From assembly GCA_036513515.1 (NCBI GenBank), contig DATBYW010000121.1:1-15783 (forward strand): a stretch of 15,783 nt of DNA, written 5' to 3'. The stretch's first letter is position 1. The number at the start of each line of letters is the position of its first letter. A program made the position numbers and the translations under genes. Under the pieces are notes generated by a model. The model ran no database searches, had not been told where the DNA came from, and saw only the letters and a list, made by a program, of their open reading frames with translations. This document shows positions 6,391 to 12,497 of the stretch, one piece after another. The DNA is from Nephthysia sp036513515 (GTDB lineage Bacteria; Chloroflexota; Dormibacteria; Dormibacterales; Dormibacteraceae).

Positions 6391-7592
6391 GGGCCGCGAG
6401 GCTGTTTTCCGGGCCCGAGCTGGGCGCCGGTCCCGAGTCTTTCCACGATCACCGGCGCCGGCTGGGGCCGGCCCCCGCAGGTAGTCGCGACCTGATCGCC
6501 ACCCTGGAGAGGAGTGGGCTGCGGGGCCGCGGCGGCGGCGCCTTCCCGGTAGCCACCAAGTGGCGCGCCGTGGCGAAGCGATCCAGGGGAACCGCGGTGG
6601 TGCTCGCCAACGGCGCGGAGGGCGAGCCGCTGAGCTGGAAGGATCGCGTGCTGATGGCGGTCAGGCCCCATCTCGTCCTCGACGGCGCCTTCATGGCCGC
6701 CTCTACGGTGGGCGCCGCGCAGGTCCTCCTCTACGTGGGCGAGGAGCACAGGACGGCTGCCGCTGCGATGTCGAGAGCGCTTGCGGAGCGGCCCGAGCCG
6801 GAGCGGAGCATCGCTCGGCTGCTCGCCTCTCCCAACCGGTACGTGGCGGGCGAGGAGAGCGCCGCGGTCCATTTCGTCAACTCCGGGGTGGCGACCCCGA
6901 CCACCGTGCCCCCGCGACCCTACGAGCGTGGTGTGGACGGCCGAGCGACTCTCGTCCAGAACGTCGAGAGCCTGGCCCAGGTCGCCCTCGCCGGGCGCTT
7001 TGGAGACGAGTGGTACAGATCCGCAGGGATCGACGGCCAGGGCACCCTGCTCCTGAGCCTGAGCGGTGCCGTGGCGGCGCCCGGCGTCATGGAGGTGGAG
7101 ACGGGCACCACCGTCGGCGAGGCTGTGGCTGAGGCGGGTGGCTCCTCAGAGCCTCCGCGAGCAGTGCTCCTTGGCGGCTACTTCGGTACCTGGGTCGACG
7201 CCAGCCAGGCCTGGGCCATGCCCCTCGAGACCTCTCGGCTGAAGGCGTTGGGCCTTTCCCTGGGAACGGGCGTCGTCTCGATCCTGCCCGACCGCGCCTG
7301 CGGGGTCTGCGAGACCGCTCGCATGATGCAGTACCTGGCCGGAGAGAGCGCGGCCCAGTGCGGTCCCTGCTTCTTCGGCCTCCGGGCCCTGGCCGACGCC
7401 TGCACGGGAATCGCCAACGGACGTTCTGGCCCCGCGGAGCTCCAACGCCTCCAGCGCTGGTCGAGCCAGGTCCGGGGCCGCGGCGCCTGCCGCCATCCCG
7501 ACGGCGCTGTGGGTTTCTTGCAGTCGGCCCTCCAGGTCTTCTGGCACGAGTTTCAGCACCATCGCGCCCACGGCATCCAGCGGGTGGCTTGA
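6387..7592 (+). CDS. NuoF-like NADH/FMN/Fe-S oxidoreductase subunit with altered cluster ligands
   Basis: This 401-residue protein is related to the NADH-binding subunit of complex I and to diaphorase subunits of hydrogenases. The FMN/nucleotide glycine-rich motif is GLRGRGGGAFPVATKW (44-59), close to the classical GLRGRGGAGFP. YVAGEESA (152-159) matches the NuoF CGEETA segment, and NVESLAQVA (192-200) is also typical. An SLBB-like stretch lies around 220-265. The cluster region reads E320-S-A-A-Q-C325-G-P-C328, with a further Cys368 in GRGACRHPDG. Canonical NuoF has ESCGxCxPC, so the first ligand is replaced by Ala. Extra Cys305, Cys308 (CGVC) and Cys339 lie nearby. It overlaps the b-haem gene by 4 bases and the ferredoxin gene by one base. 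It likely oxidises a reduced nucleotide and feeds the ferredoxin or b-haem protein; its direct partner is inferred. Confidence 0.87.
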   Translation: MRAARLFSGPELGAGPESFHDHRRRLGPAPAGSRDLIATLERSGLRGRGGGAFPVATKWRAVAKRSRGTAVVLANGAEGEPLSWKDRVLMAVRPHLVLDGAFMAASTVGAAQVLLYVGEEHRTAAAAMSRALAERPEPERSIARLLASPNRYVAGEESAAVHFVNSGVATPTTVPPRPYERGVDGRATLVQNVESLAQVALAGRFGDEWYRSAGIDGQGTLLLSLSGAVAAPGVMEVETGTTVGEAVAEAGGSSEPPRAVLLGGYFGTWVDASQAWAMPLETSRLKALGLSLGTGVVSILPDRACGVCETARMMQYLAGESAAQCGPCFFGLRALADACTGIANGRSGPAELQRLQRWSSQVRGRGACRHPDGAVGFLQSALQVFWHEFQHHRAHGIQRVA

Positions 7593-7810
7593 TGGCTGCA
7601 TCCGAGCTGGCGGTCGACCGCATCCGCTGCGACGGCAGCGGGCTCTGCGCGGAGCTGCTCCCCGAGCTGATCCAGCTGGACGACTGGGGGTATCCCATGA
7701 TCGCCGGTGGCCCGGTGCCGAAGCATCTCCTGCCCGACGCCCGACGGGCCGTGGCCGCCTGTCCCGTGCTCGCTCTGGCCCTTCAGCGCTCACAGCAAGC
7801 TCCCCGATAG
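7592..7810 (+). CDS. Small 3-Cys ferredoxin, probably one 3Fe-4S cluster
   Basis: This 72-residue soluble electron carrier has Cys13 and Cys19 (RCDGSGLC, a C-x5-C spacing) and Cys57 in AACPVLAL. Three cysteines with a Gly/Ser-containing first loop are typical of short actinobacterial 3Fe-4S ferredoxins, where the usual fourth ligand is absent. The ATG overlaps the stop of the NuoF-like gene (TGATG), so translation is probably coupled and the products are needed together. A longer in-frame reading back to 7358 lies within the NuoF-like gene and lacks ferredoxin features, so I use the coupled start. It is expected to carry electrons between the NuoF-like flavoprotein and the b-haem membrane protein. 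Confidence 0.85.
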   Translation: MAASELAVDRIRCDGSGLCAELLPELIQLDDWGYPMIAGGPVPKHLLPDARRAVAACPVLALALQRSQQAPR

Positions 7811-7842
7811 GTCTGAGCCAACTCCAAGGAAAAGCGGTCAGG

Positions 7843-8571
7843 ATGACACTCGTGGGACCAGAGACAGCGACGGCAGCGGGCCAGAACGGCGCCCGGGTCC
7901 TCGTGGTCGACGACGAATCGAACATCACCGAGCTCGTGGCCATGGCTCTGCGCTACGAGGGCTTCACCGTCCAGACCGCGGCCACCGGGAGGGGTGCGCT
8001 GGAGGCGGTCACCGCGTTCGCGCCGGCCCTCGTGATCCTCGACATAATGCTGCCGGACATCGACGGCATCGACGTCCTTCGCCGGCTGGTCGCCCAGGGC
8101 CGCAAGGTGCCCATCATCTTCCTGACCGCCAGGGATGCGACCGAGGACAAGGTCCACGGGCTCACGGTGGGAGGCGACGACTACGTCACCAAGCCCTTCA
8201 GCATCGAGGAGCTGGTGGCCCGGGTCAGGGTGGTCCTCCGCCGCCACCACGGCGGCGACGGCGCCTCCAACCGCCTGGCGCTGGCCGACCTGGAGGTGGA
8301 CGAGGACGCCCATGAGGTGCGCCGCGCCGGCCAGGTCATCGAGCTGACCCCAACCGAGTACCGGTTGCTCCGCTATCTGCTGCTCAACGCCGGCCGCGTC
8401 CTCACCCGGGCGCAGATTTTGGACCACGTGTGGGATTACGACTTCGGCGGCGACGCGAGCGTCCTGGAGACTTACGTGAGCTACCTGCGCCGCAAGGTCG
8501 ACCGCTTCGAGCCAACCCTGATCCAGACCGTGCGCGGCGTCGGTTACGTCCTCCGGGCGCCCCGGACATGA
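7843..8571 (+). CDS. OmpR/PhoB-family response regulator
   Basis: This 242-residue DNA-binding regulator has an N-terminal receiver domain (about 18-130) and a C-terminal winged helix (about 148-240). Phosphorylation-site features are all present: acidic pocket Asp23-Asp24, phosphoacceptor Asp67 in ILDIMLPD, switch Thr95 in FLTARD and Lys117 in VTKPF. The output domain shows the usual LTPTEYRLLRYLL and the C-terminal IQTVRGVGYVLR. The first 16 residues are a variable extension. It begins 32 bases after the ferredoxin stop and is followed 19 bases later by its kinase, so it is probably in the same operon and likely controls these redox genes. That target is inferred from position. Confidence 0.95.
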   Translation: MTLVGPETATAAGQNGARVLVVDDESNITELVAMALRYEGFTVQTAATGRGALEAVTAFAPALVILDIMLPDIDGIDVLRRLVAQGRKVPIIFLTARDATEDKVHGLTVGGDDYVTKPFSIEELVARVRVVLRRHHGGDGASNRLALADLEVDEDAHEVRRAGQVIELTPTEYRLLRYLLLNAGRVLTRAQILDHVWDYDFGGDASVLETYVSYLRRKVDRFEPTLIQTVRGVGYVLRAPRT

Positions 8572-8590
8572 CCCTGCCAACGCCTCGGAC

Positions 8591-10051
8591 ATGATCCAGT
8601 CGCTGAGAGGCCGGCTGCTGCTGGGCCTGCTCGCGCTCATGGTGGCCGGGCTGACCGTGGCCGACGTCGGGACCTACCTTTCGCTGCAGGGCTTCCTGAT
8701 GGACCGGGTGGACAGACAGCTCTACGACTCCCGTGCGTCAGTCGCCGGCTACCTGATGGACTCGGGGGGCGACCATCACTCGCCAGGGCCCCCGCCCAGC
8801 GCAGCTTTCCTCACCGGCACCTTCGTCGAGATCCGGGCGCCGGACGGCTCCTCGGCTCATCAGACCTTCGTCGGCTTCGGCCAGCCTCCGTCCTCCGCGC
8901 AGCCCGTGCTTCCGGCGCAGATCCCGACCCCGGACCCGGACACGAGCGCGCCGCCCCAGACACTCCCGGGGACCGGCGGCATCAGCCGCTACCGGGTACT
9001 GGTCTACTCGACCAGCAGGGGCCCCGCGGCCGGCGACACCATCATCCTGGCCATACCTCTGACGGACGTCCAGTCGACCCTCGGGAGCCTTCTGTTCATC
9101 GAGGGGCTCATCAGCCTGGGGGTGCTCGTGGCGATGGCGATCTTCGCCTGGTGGGTCGTGGGCGTCGGGCTGCGTCCCCTGGAGCGGATGGGAAGCACTG
9201 CTCGCGAGATCGCGGCGGGTGACCTGAGCCGGCGCGTAGACCCGGCCGGCCCGCGGACGGAGATCGGACGGCTGGGACTGGCGCTGAACGGGATGCTGAG
9301 CCAGATCGAGACGGCCTTCGCCGAGCGGACTCGCTCCGAGCATCGGCTGCGACGCTTCCTGGCGGACGCCTCCCACGAGCTGAGAACTCCCCTGACCTCG
9401 ATCCGCGGCTACGCCGAGCTCCTCCGCCGCGGGGCCGCGCAGCCCGCCCAGGACGCCGGCCTGGCCCGGCGCCGGATCGAAGAGGAGGCGATCAGGATGA
9501 GCGTCCTGGTCGACGACCTGCTCCTGCTCGCCAGGCTGGATCAGGGCCGGCCGCTGGAGCAGGTCCCGGTGGAGCTGCGCCGGATCGCGCACGACGCCTG
9601 CGCGGACGCGCGCGCCGTCGCTCCTCAGCGGAGCATCACGCTGACCGCGCCGCAGGCCGTGATGGTGCGCGGCGACGAGCTGCGGCTGAGGCAGGTGGTC
9701 GCCAACCTGGTCAACAACGCCATCGTCCACACACCTCCCGGCAGCCCCATCGAGGTCAGCGTGACCAGGGGCAGAGAGCAGGCGGCCCTGAGCATCGCCG
9801 ACCACGGCCCTGGGCTGAAGGGCGAGGAAGTAAGACGCGTCTTCGAGCCCTTCTACCGCGCCGACCCTGGGCGCAGCCGCGACCGCGGCGGTTCGGGGCT
9901 CGGGCTCTCCATCGTGGCCGCGGTGGTGGCCGCGCTTGGGGGAGCGGTGCAGGTGCTCGAGACCCCAGGTGGCGGCGCCACCTTCCGCATCGACCTGCCC
10001 CTGGCCGTTGGGCAGGCGGCCACCGCAGAGCTCCCCGCCAGAACCGCCTGA
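8591..10051 (+). CDS. Membrane HAMP sensor histidine kinase paired with the response regulator
   Basis: This 486-residue membrane sensor has helix 1 at about 8-30, an extracytoplasmic domain at about 31-165, helix 2 at about 166-190, and HAMP at about 190-245 (LRPLERM...IAAGDLSRRV). A HisKA domain follows with His262 in SHELRTP, then HATPase_c with N-box Asn376 (NLVNNA), G1 box DHGPG (404-408), F-box VFEPFYR and G2 box GSGLGLS (434-440). All catalytic boxes are intact. The outer domain is unusual in being rich in Pro, with DHH at 61-63 and PPQTLPGTGG near 121-130, and has no Cys. It matches no sensor fold I recognise. Its gene lies 19 bases after the response regulator, forming a standard pair, and its signal is presumably extracellular or envelope-related. 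Confidence 0.94.
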   Translation: MIQSLRGRLLLGLLALMVAGLTVADVGTYLSLQGFLMDRVDRQLYDSRASVAGYLMDSGGDHHSPGPPPSAAFLTGTFVEIRAPDGSSAHQTFVGFGQPPSSAQPVLPAQIPTPDPDTSAPPQTLPGTGGISRYRVLVYSTSRGPAAGDTIILAIPLTDVQSTLGSLLFIEGLISLGVLVAMAIFAWWVVGVGLRPLERMGSTAREIAAGDLSRRVDPAGPRTEIGRLGLALNGMLSQIETAFAERTRSEHRLRRFLADASHELRTPLTSIRGYAELLRRGAAQPAQDAGLARRRIEEEAIRMSVLVDDLLLLARLDQGRPLEQVPVELRRIAHDACADARAVAPQRSITLTAPQAVMVRGDELRLRQVVANLVNNAIVHTPPGSPIEVSVTRGREQAALSIADHGPGLKGEEVRRVFEPFYRADPGRSRDRGGSGLGLSIVAAVVAALGGAVQVLETPGGGATFRIDLPLAVGQAATAELPARTA

Positions 10052-10064
10052 GCGGTAGAACACT

Positions 10065-10085
10065 CTCCCCCGCGAGTCGGGGGAG
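10065..10085. terminator. 8-bp hairpin after the kinase gene, probable terminator
   Basis: CTCCCCCG (10065-10072) and CGGGGGAG (10078-10085) are perfect complements with a 5-base loop. The hairpin starts 14 bases past the kinase stop, where the redox operon should end. There is no T-run after it, which weakens the case for intrinsic termination, but position and stem strength favour a 3'-end role. Confidence 0.5.
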
Positions 10086-10087
10086 TA

Positions 10088-10127
10088 CCCGGCGAAGCCG
10101 GGGGAGGGCGCTCCGCGAAGCCGGGGA
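10088..10127. repeat. Short GC-rich hairpin repeats sharing GCGAAGCCGGGG
   Basis: CCCGGC-GAA-GCCGGG at 10088-10102 is a perfect 6-bp stem with a GAA loop. A second related copy, CTCCGC-GAA-GCCGGGGAG at 10111-10127, pairs with one bulged base. With the hairpin at 10065-10085 this makes a cluster of three small hairpins in 63 bases. It resembles intergenic REP-like palindromes. Whether it recurs across the genome cannot be seen here. Confidence 0.5.
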
Positions 10128-10262
10128 GAGAGCAGGCGGATTTCTTCAGGTCCGCCAGCTAACCTTTAGGCCTCCTCTCTTTCAACCGGCAGCGACGCCT
10201 TTTCTCGCCCGGTCGATCTCATTGCTTGGCGCCGGGCGCTGGACGGGGCAGGATGGAGAACC

Positions 10263-11570
10263 GTGTCGTATCTCACCCGGCGCGAGGTGCTGTCTGGCGG
10301 GGCCGCGCTGGCGGCGGCGCTCGCCTTCCCGGCCATCCGGCTGGGCCGGGCCGCCGAGACGCCCATCCGGCGGGTGGTGATCATGATCCAGGAGAACCGC
10401 TCCTTCGACCACTACTTCGGCCTCTTTCCCGGCGCCGACGGACTGCCCCCCTGCGCTCCCCTGAAGCGAGCCACGACCCAGTGCCTGGCCGACCTGCCGC
10501 ACGGCTCGAAGGCCGCCAAGGCACAGGAGCAGGTCGGCTTCGAGAAGGCCGGCGGGCCCGGCTCGCTCACCTACTACACGGGCGAGGACATCCCCTACTA
10601 CTGGACGCTGGCGAAGCGATTCACGCTCTGCGACCGCTACTTCTCCTCGGTGCCGGGCGCCACCTTTCCCAACCGCCTGGTCAGCATCGCCGGGACGGCC
10701 GGCGCCTTTCGCGACAACCCTCACCGGATAGACCCCGCTCTCCTCCCGCGGCCCAACCTGGTTGACCGCCTGGACGAGGCGCGAATCGATTGGCGCTGCT
10801 ATCTGGCGCACCTTCCAGACGCAAGGTACAACCCGGTCACCTTCTATCCCGAGCGGGAGTCGGACCCTCGGACGCAGGGCACCTACGAGCAGTTCCTGGC
10901 CGACGCTGCCGGCGGTCGCCTGCCCCCTGTCTCCTGGATCGTCTCCGAGGATCCCCTCACCGAGCACCCCCCGTCGCCACCGGGCTGGGGCGAGAGATTC
11001 GCGGCGCTGACAATCAACTCGATAGCTTCCGGCCCAGCGTGGCCGGAGACCGCGCTGCTTCTCGTCTACGACGAACACGGGGGTTTTTATGACCACGTCA
11101 AGCCGCCCGGAAGCAGCCACGCCGCGGGCTTCAGAGTGCCTGCCGTCGTCGTCTCTCCCTACGCCAAGGTCGGGCACGTGAGCTCGACGCCTTTGGATCA
11201 CACCTCGGTGGGCGCTTTCGTCTCTTCGGTCTTCGGACTTCCGGCGCTAAACGTCCCCACGGCCGCCCCCTTCGACGGCTGCTTCGATTTCGACCACGCC
11301 GTGCGTGACTTCGTCGCCTATCCCCCCGGGCACGCCCTGCCCGGGTGCGACGCCGGCACGCCGAGTTGGGCGGTGGAGCTCCTCGGCAGGCGGGTGCCGG
11401 GCGGGCGCACGATGACCGTCCCCGGCGCCCGCACCCTCTGCCCGGCGCCAACCCTCACCAGCCCCCTCGCCGTCGCGGGCGGGGGCGCGGTCCTGGCGGC
11501 CGGGGCCGTGGCCGGCGCGGGCGTGGCGTGGAAAAGAAGCCGCGGCCGGCAGCGGACTGATGTCCTGTAA
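10263..11570 (+). CDS. Tat-exported phosphoesterase of the phospholipase C / acid phosphatase family, C-terminally anchored
   Basis: This 435-residue enzyme should hydrolyse phosphomonoesters or phosphodiesters outside the cytoplasm. The twin-arginine signal TRREVLSGG (5-13) precedes a hydrophobic stretch, with likely cleavage near residues 30-32. Family landmarks are QENRSFDHYFG (43-53), CDRYFSSVPGATFPNR, VSWIVSEDPLTEHPP, LLVYDEHGGFYDHV and VPAVVVSPYAKVGHVS. They place it in the PF04185 group with bacterial phospholipases C and AcpA-type phosphatases. The substrate cannot be told from sequence. It is shorter than mycobacterial phospholipases C, which are about 510-520 residues. A hydrophobic helix (about 402-422) followed by the basic tail KRSRGRQR at the C-terminus suggests it stays anchored after export. 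The start is GTG at 10263, with GGAG 4 bases upstream. It leads an apparent three-gene envelope operon. Confidence 0.9.
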   Translation: MSYLTRREVLSGGAALAAALAFPAIRLGRAAETPIRRVVIMIQENRSFDHYFGLFPGADGLPPCAPLKRATTQCLADLPHGSKAAKAQEQVGFEKAGGPGSLTYYTGEDIPYYWTLAKRFTLCDRYFSSVPGATFPNRLVSIAGTAGAFRDNPHRIDPALLPRPNLVDRLDEARIDWRCYLAHLPDARYNPVTFYPERESDPRTQGTYEQFLADAAGGRLPPVSWIVSEDPLTEHPPSPPGWGERFAALTINSIASGPAWPETALLLVYDEHGGFYDHVKPPGSSHAAGFRVPAVVVSPYAKVGHVSSTPLDHTSVGAFVSSVFGLPALNVPTAAPFDGCFDFDHAVRDFVAYPPGHALPGCDAGTPSWAVELLGRRVPGGRTMTVPGARTLCPAPTLTSPLAVAGGGAVLAAGAVAGAGVAWKRSRGRQRTDVL

Positions 11571-11591
11571 CCCGGTCCTGTATCCCGTGCA

Positions 11592-12497
11592 GTGCTAGTG
11601 CAAGCGCTAGCGAGCCCGTCCGCGCTTCTGGAGAACAGGATCGCCCGGACGGTGGCGCTCCTGGAGCGACGCGGCTACGCCGTGGCACCCGCACGGCTGG
11701 GAGAAGTCTGCGCCGGCGGTCGCCTCCCGGAGCAGGCGGTCCTGGAGGCGGTCGCCGGCCACCCGGAGCTGGAAGTCCAGCACGGGATGGTGGTCCGCCG
11801 CGGCAGTCCCTGCGCCCTGGCGAGCGCCGAACGCGCTCGCACCCACAGCACCTCGTCGGCGGCTTACCTGCGCGAGACGATCCGCTTCGTCAGGACGCTG
11901 GTGCGGCTCAACCCCTACATCCGGGCGGTCTCCATCGCCGGCTCCCTGGCCTCCGGCGGTTTTCGCGACTCCGACGACGTCGACCTCAACCTCGTGGTCG
12001 AAGACGGACGCCGGCACCTTGCCTACGTGGCCCTCAACCTGCTGGGGATGGCGCACGCCCTTCGACACCGCCGCAAGCCCGTTGACACCCACAGCACCCG
12101 TCCGCTGGCCCCTCGCCTGATGACCGCCAACCTGGTCCTCGAACACTCGCAGTGCTTCCCTCTGGAGCGCCAGGACGAGGACATGGCCTACGAGCTTCTG
12201 GCGGCTGAGCCCGTGCACGGGCGGCCGCTATGGCGCGAGATAGTGACCGCCAACCCGGGGCTGGTCGAGCACTTCCCTCAGCTCGACCGGCGACCGGCTC
12301 CCTGGGCGATGGATACCGCCGCCGCGCTTCCCGGCTGGCTTTTTCCACGCCTCCTGGACCGGCCCTCTCGCCACCTTGGGAGCGCCGCCTGGCGATACAT
12401 GCAGTGGACGCGCCGGAAGCGACCCGAGGCGCTGGCCCGAGTGGCCTACGTGCGAGAAACGATGCGTCCCTACGCCCTCTTTGACGACCCGCCATGA
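11592..12497 (+). CDS. Nucleotidyltransferase-fold protein with N-terminal winged-helix-like region
   Basis: This 301-residue protein contains the polymerase-beta-type nucleotidyltransferase signature: AGSLASGGFRDSDDVDLNLVV, with Gly117-Ser118 and metal-binding Asp129-x-Asp131. Residues about 15-70 (ARTVALLERRGYAVAPARLG and following) look like a small winged-helix fold, though this is a weaker call. No membrane segment is seen. Proteins with this core transfer a nucleotide to small molecules, proteins or nucleic acids; the substrate is unknown here. It lies 21 bases after the phosphoesterase and overlaps the glycosyltransferase gene by 4 bases (ATGA), so co-expression with envelope glycan enzymes is likely. 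The start is GTG at 11592, or GTG at 11598 two codons later; neither has a strong ribosome site. Confidence 0.78.
   Translation: MLVQALASPSALLENRIARTVALLERRGYAVAPARLGEVCAGGRLPEQAVLEAVAGHPELEVQHGMVVRRGSPCALASAERARTHSTSSAAYLRETIRFVRTLVRLNPYIRAVSIAGSLASGGFRDSDDVDLNLVVEDGRRHLAYVALNLLGMAHALRHRRKPVDTHSTRPLAPRLMTANLVLEHSQCFPLERQDEDMAYELLAAEPVHGRPLWREIVTANPGLVEHFPQLDRRPAPWAMDTAAALPGWLFPRLLDRPSRHLGSAAWRYMQWTRRKRPEALARVAYVRETMRPYALFDDPP

Noticed and set aside
7358..7591. A 78-codon N-terminal extension of the ferredoxin frame
   Set aside because: It overlaps the NuoF-like gene and is Arg/Pro-rich. The ATG at 7592 is translationally coupled (TGATG) and gives a normal 72-residue ferredoxin.
8738..10063. 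A 441-codon open frame on the minus strand
   Set aside because: Antisense shadow of the HAMP histidine kinase, with no domain content.
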